Part shown: positions 1 to 7,943 of the stretch, piece by piece | Position numbering within the stretch: the first letter of the stretch is position 1 | Layout: the number at the start of each line of letters is the position of its first letter | Assembly (NCBI GenBank): GCA_963976625.1 | Contig: CAXBLA010000002.1 | Span: 136,945 to 200,944, forward strand | From: UBA1924 sp963976625 | GTDB lineage: Bacteria > Planctomycetota > Phycisphaerae > Phycisphaerales > UBA1924 | Direction: 5' to 3' | Length of the DNA stretch: 64,000 nt | Made by a program: the position numbers and the translations under genes | The notes under the pieces: model-generated | What the model was told of the DNA's origin: nothing | The model's database searches: none | What the model saw: the letters and a program-made list of their open reading frames with translations, nothing else

Positions 1-54
1 TGACCAAGACGGATCAGTCGCGCTGGGATCTATAGAAAGAAAGAGAGCTGAGCT

Positions 55-690
55 ATGAGAACAAAGAACTGGACAGTCGAAGCTGCAGCCGCAGCGATCA
101 TGGTCACCGGGGCAGCCGCAACCGCTGACATCACCGTGACCCAGAGTTCGACCGAGACATCGTACTCCACCACCCTCAACTTCGACGAGGTCGGCGGCCC
201 AACCGGCGGCGGCATCGCGACCGACGCGTGGGCAGGGATCGGTCTTGCAGACATCCAATCCGGTGCTGGGCTTGGCGCAGTCGGCGATGTTTCAGGCATC
301 AACCCATGGGTGAACTCGGGGAATTCATTCGAAGGCGCCTTCGGCATCTTCATGACCTTTGATTCCGACCTGAGCAACTTCAGCGCTCAGTTCTGGGATC
401 CCTCAGGTCCACCAAGCCCATTCGGCGGCGGCGCGGGCATTTTCCTGCTCGATGACGGTGTTGAAGTCGCAGCATTGGCCTTCGAACCAGCATGGGGCGG
501 GCTCGGTGATACTTGGATCGATGTCTCCGCCACCGACGGCATGGTCTTCGACGAAGTCCGTGTACTCGGATTCGGTTTCGGCCCAACCACCTACATGGAC
601 AACGCCTCGTGGAACGCGGTGCCAACTCCAGGCGCAGCCGCGATCCTCGGTCTCGGCGGGCTCGTTGGTGCACGCCGTCGCCGCGCATAA
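55..690 (+). CDS. Secreted protein with PEP-CTERM-like sorting tail
   Basis: This is a 211-residue exported protein of unknown function. The N-terminus (MRTKNW, then an Ala-rich stretch up to about residue 24) reads as a signal peptide, although its hydrophobic core is short. The C-terminus holds the motif VPTPG, a hydrophobic Gly/Ala/Leu stretch and a terminal RRRRA. That is the layout of PEP-CTERM-type sorting signals in their planctomycete variants, where the tail is recognised by an exosortase-like system and the protein goes to the surface. The central part is rich in Gly, Ser, Asp and Thr and looks like a beta-sandwich; I recognise no enzyme motif. A purine-rich GAAAGAGAG lies just upstream of the ATG. 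The two secreted dockerin-tailed genes follow on the same strand. Confidence 0.75.
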   Translation: MRTKNWTVEAAAAAIMVTGAAATADITVTQSSTETSYSTTLNFDEVGGPTGGGIATDAWAGIGLADIQSGAGLGAVGDVSGINPWVNSGNSFEGAFGIFMTFDSDLSNFSAQFWDPSGPPSPFGGGAGIFLLDDGVEVAALAFEPAWGGLGDTWIDVSATDGMVFDEVRVLGFGFGPTTYMDNASWNAVPTPGAAAILGLGGLVGARRRRA

Positions 691-799
691 GTATTCATTG
701 TGTTTTTATCCTTTTCTGGGCACCCGATCGAAAGGTCGTGTCGCCCTCTTTCAGACCCCAAACCACCGATACATCGACCACTTACTCAGGAGTCACCCC

Positions 800-2047
800 A
801 TGTACAAAGCAGCCACCATCGGTCTTCTCGTTCTGACAGCAGGCAGCGCCGTCGCGCAAGACGCCGCCCATTTCCAGCGGATCCTCGATCCGGTCACCAA
901 GCAGCCCGCACTCTCGGCCGTTGACATGACCCCGGACGGGCGTTTCATCATCGGCAGCATGGATACAGACGGAGACGATCTGCCAGACACCGGTTATCGT
1001 TGGGATCGCTTAACCGGCGAGTTCTTGCATATCCCAACCGAGATCATCGGGACGGGTGCTGATCCTATGTCCGCGATTTCTGATGACGGCCAGGTCATTT
1101 TGGGGGACATCGCAGACGGACTCGACGGAATTGAATCCACCGCGGGGCTCTGGACAGCCGAAACAGGCTGGGTCAGCCTCGGGTTCCTCCCAAATGCCGG
1201 CTCATGCCCCAGCCGAAGCAGCGGCTACGAACTCAGCGGCGATGGCACCATCGCGGTGGGGCTCTCGTGGGACGAGTGCTCGGGTCGTGGGTTCATCTGG
1301 ACCGCGGAAACCGGGATGCTCGAGCTTGAGAATCTCGCCAACGGGGGCAACCGCGCTTCAGTGATGTCCTCGGACGGCTCGGTCATCGCTGGATTTGCCC
1401 AGGGGTTCACACGCACCCCGGCATACTGGGATGGCTTGTCACGGGACGGGACCGTGGTTGATCCGACTTATGGCGCGACCGGCGAGTTTTACGGGGTCAG
1501 CGATGACGGGTCGATCCTTCTCGGGTCATGGAACTTGGACGACGATATCTACGGCAGTGCCGTCACCCTGATCGACGGCGTCGTGACCCCCATCGGGGCC
1601 GGCTCACTCCTTCCAGGCTGGGGTGGGAATCCCATGGATATCTCCGACAACGATGTGATCGTCGGGTTTGATTTCCTCCTGGGCAACCGCCGATCATGGA
1701 TCAAGCCCAGCGGGCAAAACGAACTGATGGAAACGGTCTCGTACATCAACTCGTTGGGCGCGGGGATTCCTGAGGATACACGCCTGGAAGTCATCCAAGC
1801 AATCTCGACCGACGGAAAAACCGTCATCGGGCACACCTCCGGGGGGGTTCCCGCGTTCCTCATCACGCTCGACTACAACTGCCCGGCTGATCTGACCGGC
1901 GACGGCGTGCTCGACTTCTTCGATGTCTCCGACTTCCTCGATGCATTCGCTGCCCAGGACCCGGCGGCCGATTTCACCAACGACGGGCTCTTCGACTTCT
2001 TTGATGTCTCGGACTTCCTCGATGCGTTCGGCGCCGGCTGCCCATAA
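800..2047 (+). CDS. HAF-like repeat secreted protein with C-terminal dockerin module
   Basis: This is a 415-residue secreted protein. The start chosen is the ATG that opens a clear signal peptide (MYKAATIGLLVLTAGSAVAQ); the frame is open further upstream but that part is not signal-like. Residues 30-350 hold repeated units of the form SxDGxxxxG followed by a W-T-x-E-T-G segment (for example GDGTIAVGLSW, then FIWTAETG), resembling the extracellular HAF repeat and probably forming a beta-propeller-like fold. Residues 360-415 are a paired dockerin-like module, DLTGDGVLDFFDVSDF then a second FFDVSDFLDAF, bracketed by Cys361 and the terminal GCP. Dockerin loops of this kind bind calcium and dock to cohesins; docking here is inferred. 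The paralogue at 2108 follows after 60 bp, probably in one operon. Confidence 0.85.
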   Translation: MYKAATIGLLVLTAGSAVAQDAAHFQRILDPVTKQPALSAVDMTPDGRFIIGSMDTDGDDLPDTGYRWDRLTGEFLHIPTEIIGTGADPMSAISDDGQVILGDIADGLDGIESTAGLWTAETGWVSLGFLPNAGSCPSRSSGYELSGDGTIAVGLSWDECSGRGFIWTAETGMLELENLANGGNRASVMSSDGSVIAGFAQGFTRTPAYWDGLSRDGTVVDPTYGATGEFYGVSDDGSILLGSWNLDDDIYGSAVTLIDGVVTPIGAGSLLPGWGGNPMDISDNDVIVGFDFLLGNRRSWIKPSGQNELMETVSYINSLGAGIPEDTRLEVIQAISTDGKTVIGHTSGGVPAFLITLDYNCPADLTGDGVLDFFDVSDFLDAFAAQDPAADFTNDGLFDFFDVSDFLDAFGAGCP

Positions 2048-2107
2048 TCGTTCGATCCATCGATCCCTCTCAACCCCCACCCCGAATCGACGGGACGGAG
2101 AATCACT

Positions 2108-3388
2108 ATGCGTCATCCATGCCTTCTGGCGTTGCTCGCGGCGACCGCCGCCGCGAGCAACGCACAGAATGTCCAGTTTGAACTGATCCCCGGGATCTAC
2201 CCGGCGGATATGTCGGCCGACGGGACCGTGCTCGTGGGCAATAACTTCGCCTTCGAGACGCTGAGATGGACCCGGGAATCCGGGCTCGTCAATCTCGGGC
2301 GGGGCACCTTCATCCCTTTGGGTGTGGGTGCCGGGACACCGGATATCTCTGATGATGGGACACGCATCAGCGCCACCATCACCACAGACGATGGGCAGTA
2401 CGCCACACAGGGGCTCTGGACTCTTGGCGATGGCTGGGAAGACATCTTGTCGCCGTTGTTACCAGAGGACGGCGGATTGATCGACCGTGCGTACGGCTCC
2501 GCCTGGGGGCTCTCCGGGAACGGCGAGCATGTTGTTGGGCTCTACTGGCGCCCGGGCAACGGCGGGCCCAGCGGAGATGGGCTTGCGCATGCATCATTCT
2601 TGGATGGCAACGGGATCGTGAGCGACCTTGGTTCGACCATGAGGGACAGCCGAGCGAACCACGCAAACTATGACGGGTCGGTCGTGGTCGGATGGGATAC
2701 CTCGCATTCGTTCGGCTATTGGAGCCCCACTGTCTGGGAAGATGGCACGCTGACGCACCTCAACACCAACCAGGGATGGGCGATGGCCAACTATGTTACC
2801 CCAGATGGGAACATCATCGGCGGCGACACCTACAACGAAACCGAGTTACATTCCGATGCGACGCTTTGGCAACGAAGCGGGAGCGACTGGACAGAAACCG
2901 TCCTCGGCTCACTCCCGTTCACGCTTCCAAACGATGGAATCGCGACGGTTCTGAGCATGACACCGGACGGCTCTGTCGTGGTTGGTTACAACCAGTTCAA
3001 CAGATTCAGTGCGACCGGTTTTATCTGGACCGCCGAATCAGGGATGGAAGATATTGAGACATGGCTCATCGACCGCGGTATCGACATCCCGAGCAATCTT
3101 GATATCAACAGCCTGACCTCCATCTCAGCGGATGGAACCATCATGGCTGGCATCGGGATCGATGTCTTCGATGGGTCTCCGATCGGCTTTATGATCAACA
3201 CCCAGCCGCCCTGCCTGGCCGACCGCGCAGATCTGGATGGGAACGGCGTGCTCGACTTCTTCGATGTGTCGGCCTTCCTCGACGCGTTCGGTGCCCAGGA
3301 CCCGGCGGCTGATTTTACCGATGATGGGGCCTTCGACTTCTTCGATGTGTCCGACTTCCTCGATGCCTTCGCCACGAGCTGCGACTAG
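2108..3388 (+). CDS. HAF-like repeat secreted protein with C-terminal dockerin module (paralogue)
   Basis: This 426-residue protein has the same plan as its upstream neighbour: signal peptide at residues 1-19 (MRHPCLLALLAATAAASNAQ), a body with repeated SADG/TPDG turns and WT-E-S-G segments of the HAF type, and a dockerin-like module at residues 368-426. The module begins PCLADRADLDGNG and ends FATSCD, so it keeps one cysteine at each end. A conserved FFDVSxFLDAF occurs twice, with Asp spacing typical of dockerin calcium loops. No catalytic motif is visible. The pair probably arose by tandem duplication and then diverged in the repeat body. A composite hairpin terminator follows 14 bp after the stop codon. 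Confidence 0.85.
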   Translation: MRHPCLLALLAATAAASNAQNVQFELIPGIYPADMSADGTVLVGNNFAFETLRWTRESGLVNLGRGTFIPLGVGAGTPDISDDGTRISATITTDDGQYATQGLWTLGDGWEDILSPLLPEDGGLIDRAYGSAWGLSGNGEHVVGLYWRPGNGGPSGDGLAHASFLDGNGIVSDLGSTMRDSRANHANYDGSVVVGWDTSHSFGYWSPTVWEDGTLTHLNTNQGWAMANYVTPDGNIIGGDTYNETELHSDATLWQRSGSDWTETVLGSLPFTLPNDGIATVLSMTPDGSVVVGYNQFNRFSATGFIWTAESGMEDIETWLIDRGIDIPSNLDINSLTSISADGTIMAGIGIDVFDGSPIGFMINTQPPCLADRADLDGNGVLDFFDVSAFLDAFGAQDPAADFTDDGAFDFFDVSDFLDAFATSCD

Positions 3389-3401
3389 AACAGTAAACAT
3401 C

Positions 3402-3452
3402 GAGCAATCAAGTTTTCAAGCCCCCGCGACCCGGGGGCTTTTTTGATTGCTC
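3402..3452 (+). terminator. Composite rho-independent terminator
   Basis: An inner stem AGCCCCC (3419-3425) pairs with GGGGGCT (3433-3439) and runs into a T tract (3439-3444), giving an intrinsic terminator for the two secreted-protein genes upstream. The hairpin is enclosed by a second perfect 10-bp inverted repeat, GAGCAATCAA (3402-3411) and TTGATTGCTC (3443-3452). The outer arms overlap the T tract and are symmetric, so the structure may also slow transcripts arriving from the minus-strand gene that ends at 3503. Confidence 0.85.
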
Positions 3453-3502
3453 AGCTCCCGGAGCGTTCTGTGTGCCGTTCGGTTTTCGACTCCCTCTCGG
3501 CT

Positions 3503-4624
3503 CTACTCGAGCCCCATCAGCCCCAGAAACACCCACACATCATCCGCGTCGAGCACACCGTCTTGGCGAAAATCAACGCGTTCGTCTCCGTTGATAAAAC
3601 GATCAACAAAGAGTGAGATGTCGAAGAAATCAACTCGATCATCTTCGTCGAGATCGGCGGGGTGGAAGCCGCTTGGAACGCCAAGTCGCAGACCATATGT
3701 GCCCCGAAACGCGCTGGTTGCATAACCAAAGGCGATCTGGTCATGAGACAGCGGATCTCCAACATCCACATCAAGATAAAGAGAACCTGTCATGACCCGT
3801 TCCCCAAGTCGATCCTGATTCCTCGGGGTCTCTGTGACCTCCGATTGCCCCCCCGCCATATCGAGCATGCCCCATGGGCTTGTCTGCTCTGGATACGATC
3901 CGACATCGAGCGGGAAGAGAACTCGTTCTCCCGCGTTGCGTTCGCCGCCGTCCTCGGGCAGGCCAGGGCGAGGCTCAGTGTCTGAACTGTTGGGAAAAGT
4001 CCAGTAGCCGCCTTCGCCGTTGTTTTTGTTTGGATCCCAATAGCCCGCCTTTGTCCACTCACCGAAAGTGGGCATGAAGAACCGTGCGCCCGGGTTGCGA
4101 GCGGCTTGGTGCTGCCAGACCTCATTTTCGTCTTGTACAAAGGTCGAAGTGTCATAAACACCAGTCTCGAAGGCCCATTCCTCGATGACCTTGCCGTGAT
4201 GCAGCCAGTTGACATATCTTGCAGCGTACTCCCAACCCATGTTCACCGGATCGCCGAGGGAGTATGAGGGCCATAGAACTACCTTTCCAAACGACGCGTC
4301 CATCGCATCGCCGACAAAATCAGTGAGGGTGACGCGCCCTCCAGTCCGCTTTACATAAAACGGAAGATAAGCTTCGACAAATTCGACGTACTGCTCGACG
4401 GAAAGCTCAGTTGTCGAGAGCCAAAACTCGTAATCGACTGATCCAAAATCTGTCGTTATCCCTCGTACCTCTTCTGGTCTCGGGGCACGGTTTCCGGGAT
4501 CGCCTATGAGTGCGAAGTCGAGCCCATAGATATGGACAACATCCTGAGGCTCGCCTCCGGCAATGGCAGCACCGGCACAGAGACCAACCGCGCATACGCT
4601 CAGTTTGATTCGCCTCGTGCTCAT
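3503..4624 (-). CDS. Secreted FGE/SUMF1-like protein with cysteine-free dockerin-type tail
   Basis: This is a 373-residue secreted protein. A signal peptide (MSTRRIKLSVCAVGLCAGAAIAG) is preceded by GGAG seven bases before the ATG. The body has the layout of the formylglycine-generating enzyme (sulfatase-modifying factor) family: GWEYAARYVNWLHHGK, then GEWTKAGYWDPN, then YGLRLGVPSGF near the end of the fold. The active-site cysteines of true FGE are not visible near the C-terminal part of the domain, so it is probably a non-catalytic, C-type-lectin-like member. Residues 321-373 are a degenerate dockerin pair (VDFFDISLFVDRF, then DADDVWVFLGL) with no cysteine. A paralogue of the same plan lies at 6726-7886, with two unrelated genes between them. 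The substrate is unknown. Confidence 0.75.
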   Translation of the reverse strand: MSTRRIKLSVCAVGLCAGAAIAGGEPQDVVHIYGLDFALIGDPGNRAPRPEEVRGITTDFGSVDYEFWLSTTELSVEQYVEFVEAYLPFYVKRTGGRVTLTDFVGDAMDASFGKVVLWPSYSLGDPVNMGWEYAARYVNWLHHGKVIEEWAFETGVYDTSTFVQDENEVWQHQAARNPGARFFMPTFGEWTKAGYWDPNKNNGEGGYWTFPNSSDTEPRPGLPEDGGERNAGERVLFPLDVGSYPEQTSPWGMLDMAGGQSEVTETPRNQDRLGERVMTGSLYLDVDVGDPLSHDQIAFGYATSAFRGTYGLRLGVPSGFHPADLDEDDRVDFFDISLFVDRFINGDERVDFRQDGVLDADDVWVFLGLMGLE

Positions 4625-4735
4625 TTCAAAGCTCCAGATTCAGATTTCCCATCCGACCGAATCAGTCCAATCGACTCAATCGCTTCCTTCTGATCAAACT
4701 TCACAACATGCGCACGATGAAGTGCGAACAGCATT

Positions 4736-4770
4736 GAAAAACCCGCCGAGCGCGGGGCCTTGGCGGGTTG
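4736..4770 (-). terminator. Rho-independent terminator of the prepilin-like gene
   Basis: Read on the minus strand, AACCCGCC (4769-4762) pairs with GGCGGGTT (4747-4740) around a 14-base loop and is followed by a run of five or more T (A on the plus strand at 4737-4741). It lies about 95 bp beyond the stop of the gene ending at 4866, in the correct orientation for that gene. Confidence 0.8.
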
Positions 4771-4865
4771 GTTGAATCGTAAATGGTTGCCGATGGGTGG
4801 GCGTCGACGGGACGGCCAGCCGAGCCCTTTGAGCGATGATCGTTGAGCAATGGGAACGCTCAGAC

Positions 4866-5984
4866 TCACTCGACTTCGCAGCCGCCGATCACTTCTCGTG
4901 GCAGGCCATACAGTCGGCGGCCGACATCCTTGCCGCCGAAATCGATCCCCTGGAGCCCGTGACGCGTCCAGCGGAAACGCTGACAAAACTCGCTATCGGA
5001 GCCCAATCCATCTCTGGGAATCGGGAAGGTATCGAGCGGGATGTACCGCTGACGCCATTCCTCACCGGGGGAATCGGGGTTCCAGCCGGGGTTTGAGTCC
5101 GAGCTTGATTCTGAGCGGACGGAGCCATCAAAGAAAGCGAGGTTTGGCCTGGCTTCTGGGTAGGCGAAGTAGAGCCCGTCTCTGTCTGTGAAGCGATCAA
5201 ACTCTTCAAACATATGAACCTTTTGGGATGGATAGGCAACCTGGGTGTACTGCCGATTGCCGATGATGAACTCCCCCTTCCCACCCCGAAACATAAACTG
5301 ATGAGGAGTACTCGCTACTGGCACATACACATTCTCGCTACCGATACCATCTCCAGTATAAGCCGCGGGCACGGCGTGATAGCTTGATCCGAATGTCCAG
5401 CGTTGAGTCACTGATATGTCGGCCCATCTTGGATCGTCGTCATACCCGTCCTCAAATCCATTCGCGTACGGAAGGCCGCTCGATTCTAAGTTTTTAAGGT
5501 AGCTGAGGGGATCTGATTGCCACTTGATCAGGTTTGTATCAAACGGGCTCGTGACGACGGGATGCGCCATGCCACCAGCGAGATAGTCGAGGAGCACGGT
5601 ATGTGAGTATCGACGATGAGGGGTTCGACCTCGGAGTTTGATAATTCGGGTTGCCCCTGACGCACGACCCGTAGAACGCCCGAGAATTTCCATGTTCTGG
5701 AGTGCGGCGGCATCGATATCGTCACTCCCTCTCTTTTCGCCCACACCGGGGATCATGTATGAAACGCCGCCACGCCATGTGTAGCTGAATATGCGGCCTG
5801 CGTTATCCGCGGCATACTGCCCCGAGCCGGCGTTCAAGGCATTCAGGTTATTGATCGAGACCACATTGAATGCCGATCGCTTCGCCTGGCCCATGGCTGG
5901 CAAAAGAATCCCAATGAGCAGCACGATCATCGCGACGATCACCACAAGTTCGATCAGAGCGAATGCGTTTTTCCGTTTTTCCAT
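4866..5984 (-). CDS. Prepilin-like (type II pseudopilin-type) protein with C-terminal DG motif
   Basis: A 372-residue product starts at the ATG at 5984, chosen because AGGAA lies about nine bases upstream; the frame is open further upstream but that part is not conserved-looking. The N-terminus MEKRKNA-FALIELVV followed by a hydrophobic helix to about residue 30 is a type IV prepilin leader with the essential Glu at +5. The residue before the predicted cleavage site is Ala instead of the usual Gly. The large body ends with ARPNLAFFDGSVR, like the C-terminal motif of planctomycete H-X9-DG prepilin-like proteins, although the His is not at the expected place. These proteins are exported and processed by prepilin peptidase; individual functions are unknown. 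A palindrome lies 33-50 bp upstream of the start. Confidence 0.8.
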   Translation of the reverse strand: MEKRKNAFALIELVVIVAMIVLLIGILLPAMGQAKRSAFNVVSINNLNALNAGSGQYAADNAGRIFSYTWRGGVSYMIPGVGEKRGSDDIDAAALQNMEILGRSTGRASGATRIIKLRGRTPHRRYSHTVLLDYLAGGMAHPVVTSPFDTNLIKWQSDPLSYLKNLESSGLPYANGFEDGYDDDPRWADISVTQRWTFGSSYHAVPAAYTGDGIGSENVYVPVASTPHQFMFRGGKGEFIIGNRQYTQVAYPSQKVHMFEEFDRFTDRDGLYFAYPEARPNLAFFDGSVRSESSSDSNPGWNPDSPGEEWRQRYIPLDTFPIPRDGLGSDSEFCQRFRWTRHGLQGIDFGGKDVGRRLYGLPREVIGGCEVE

Positions 5985-6277
5985 GGCGTATTCCTGTTTG
6001 GTTTGCATAAAAATATGTTCTAGAATCCTAGAACGGTATACATTACTTCGTCCTTCTGCGTCCCGCCGACCTGCACGATCGAGCCAATGAACAGCCGCCA
6101 TCTTAATAGATCGTCCGACTCGTCTGTGCATATATTCGTATATAACTGAAAAATAGTTCCAGATCAAACTGCTTGAGAGCATGAATTCTCTCCATATATG
6201 GATCATTTTCACCCTGCGGATGTGCCCTTCGATCGAACTGCAGATTCAAGACAAGTTTATCGGTGATACTCATCCAA
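5985..6277. other. Intergenic region, AT-rich leader of the prepilin-like gene
   Basis: This stretch of about 290 bp between the prepilin-like gene and the GlsB terminator contains the inverted repeat at 6017-6034 and AT-rich runs around 6120-6150 that could hold the promoter. Open frames here have no start signal or recognisable protein, so I see no further gene. Confidence 0.5.
6017..6034. promoter_or_regulatory. Perfect inverted repeat upstream of the prepilin-like gene
   Basis: GTTCTAG (6017-6023) and CTAGAAC (6028-6034) form a perfect 7-bp inverted repeat with a 4-base spacer. It lies 33-50 bp upstream of the start codon at 5984, in an AT-rich stretch where a promoter would be expected. 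The size and position suit a dimeric repressor or activator site. No regulator gene is adjacent and I do not recognise the consensus. Confidence 0.4.
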
Positions 6278-6313
6278 CAAAAAACCTGCCGGGCGCGAGG
6301 CACGAGCAGGTTG
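6278..6313 (-). terminator. Rho-independent terminator of the GlsB/YeaQ gene
   Basis: On the minus strand AACCTGC (6312-6306) pairs with GCAGGTT (6289-6283), with further GC pairing inside the loop, and is followed by six T (A on the plus strand at 6279-6284). It lies about 45 bp after the stop of the gene at 6357. Confidence 0.85.
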
Positions 6314-6356
6314 GTTGGGTATTGGTTTCGATCAGATCGTGGTCTGAGCGGATAGG

Positions 6357-6602
6357 TCAGGTGGCTTTTTTGAAGAACGAGATCACCACGAGCACCACGA
6401 TCGCGCCGATGGTGGCGACGCCGATCGAGCCCAAGAGCCCGCCCCATTCGATCCCGGCGAGTTGAAAGAGGTAGCCGCCAGCGAAGGCGCCGACCACGCC
6501 GGCGATCATGTTCCCGATGATCCCGAAGCCGCGGCCTTTGAGGATCATCCCCGCGAGCCAGCCAGCGACGAGACCGATGAGTAAGAAATAGACGAGTTCC
6601 AT
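6357..6602 (-). CDS. GlsB/YeaQ/YmgE family stress-response membrane protein
   Basis: This is an 81-residue integral membrane protein of the GlsB/YeaQ/YmgE (transglycosylase-associated) family. Three hydrophobic segments are visible: residues 3-20 (VYFLLIGLVAGWLAGMIL), about 28-48 (IIGNMIAGVVGAFAGGYLF) and about 55-77. The Gly-rich motif GFGIIGNMIAGVVGAFAGG is typical of the family, and the length is normal. The family is linked to envelope and acid or general stress responses, but its biochemical role is not established. GGAG lies about nine bases upstream of the ATG. It has its own terminator at 6278-6313, so it is probably monocistronic. Confidence 0.9.
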   Translation of the reverse strand: MELVYFLLIGLVAGWLAGMILKGRGFGIIGNMIAGVVGAFAGGYLFQLAGIEWGGLLGSIGVATIGAIVVLVVISFFKKAT

Positions 6603-6725
6603 AGGTGAATCTCCGTGCGAGCGTAGATGAAAGATCAGGGCCCACGCGGGCTCTGTGCCGCTCCATGGTACCCGATCTGGGCGAACTGCACAGGATCTTG
6701 GCCATCGCTGGGGCGTGGCGTTGCC

Positions 6726-7886
6726 TTATTCATCGGCTTGGGCGGCTTCGAGTAGCCCCAGGAACACCCAGACATCGTCCGCGTCGTGCACGCCGTCACG
6801 GCGAAAATCGACCGATGGATCATCCGAGAGAAAACGATCTAGAAACGCCGACACATCAAACCAATCGACCTTGCCGCTCAAATCGATGTCCGCGGGATCC
6901 ACCACCATCCGAGCGACACGCACACCAAAGGCCCCTCTTACAGGCCATGCTGAGAACCAGTTCCATTGATCATAATCTAATGCGTTGCGATCATAAGGAT
7001 GGTTATAGACAGTCTGAGTCCAGCTGGTACCATCCGCCCCACGCCGATGATTAGTATGTGTCGGCAGACTCGTCAGATCCTCGTTCCACTCTTCTTCCCC
7101 GCCAGCCATATCAAGCACGCCCCAAGGGCTGGGCTCGTTGGGGAAGGAGCCGACATCGAGCGGGAAGTACACATCCTTATCAAAGCCCGCGTTTCGCTGC
7201 CCACCATCTTCGGGTAAAAGCCCGGGACGCAGCGCCTCATTTGTCCTATTGGGATAAATCCAATAGCCGCCTTCGCCGTTGTCTTTCTCCGGATCCCAAT
7301 GCGCCGCTTTCACCCATTCGTTCTGATTCGGGATCCAGTAGCGGGCCTCCGGGGGGTGACCTGTCGGGAAGCTGCATGGAGCTTCGTCACACACAAAGGT
7401 CGAGGTATCGTACACCCCTGTCTCGAAAGCCCATTCGTCACTGACCTTGCCGTGATGCAACCAGTTGATGTACCGGGCGGCGTACTCCCACCCGATCGTG
7501 GTCGGCTCGTTCTCGCTCAGCACGAGTATCTCGACACGCGATCGGCTGACATCGAGCGACCACCCCGAGAAGGCGTTCTCTGCATCTGATCGCTCAGGGT
7601 TGTTCTTGAAGTAAATCGGCGCATACGCCCGAGCGAACTCGGCGTGCTCGCCCACGGTCATTTCGAGCTGAGCGAGACGGAACTCATACTCGACATCGCC
7701 GATCGGGAATGTTAGCGGGAACGCGATCTCATCGCCCTCCGTGGGGCGGTTCCCCGGATCGCCGATGAGCATGTAGCCGTGATCGTTGTCGAAGTCTTGA
7801 TCCGTCGATGTATCGCCGCCGGCGGCTGCCAGCCCTGCACAGAGACCAACAGTCATGACACTGAACTTGGTTCGTCCGATCTTCAT
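6726..7886 (-). CDS. Secreted FGE/SUMF1-like protein with cysteine-free dockerin-type tail (paralogue)
   Basis: This 386-residue paralogue of the protein at 3503-4624 has the same signal peptide style (MKIGRTKFSVMTVGLCAGLAAAGG), the same IGDPGNRP segment soon after it, the GWEYAARYINWLHHGK motif, NEWVKAAHWDPEK, and GAFGVRVARMV closing the FGE-like fold. The catalytic cysteine pair of authentic formylglycine-generating enzyme is not apparent, so a structural or binding role is more likely than sulfatase activation. Residues 330-386 are a degenerate dockerin pair (VDWFDVSAFLDRF, then DADDVWVFLGL) lacking the terminal GC seen in other proteins of this window. AGGAG lies six bases before the start. 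The ligand is unknown. Confidence 0.75.
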   Translation of the reverse strand: MKIGRTKFSVMTVGLCAGLAAAGGDTSTDQDFDNDHGYMLIGDPGNRPTEGDEIAFPLTFPIGDVEYEFRLAQLEMTVGEHAEFARAYAPIYFKNNPERSDAENAFSGWSLDVSRSRVEILVLSENEPTTIGWEYAARYINWLHHGKVSDEWAFETGVYDTSTFVCDEAPCSFPTGHPPEARYWIPNQNEWVKAAHWDPEKDNGEGGYWIYPNRTNEALRPGLLPEDGGQRNAGFDKDVYFPLDVGSFPNEPSPWGVLDMAGGEEEWNEDLTSLPTHTNHRRGADGTSWTQTVYNHPYDRNALDYDQWNWFSAWPVRGAFGVRVARMVVDPADIDLSGKVDWFDVSAFLDRFLSDDPSVDFRRDGVHDADDVWVFLGLLEAAQADE

Positions 7887-7943
7887 CCGAGTCTCCTGTA
7901 TGTAGACTTCGCATTGAGAGCATACACGGATCGGCCTCGGGTA

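Noticed and set aside
6103..6705. 200-residue minus-strand frame upstream of the prepilin-like gene
   Set aside because: It overlaps the GlsB gene in another frame and its terminator; the translation is Arg-rich and not protein-like.
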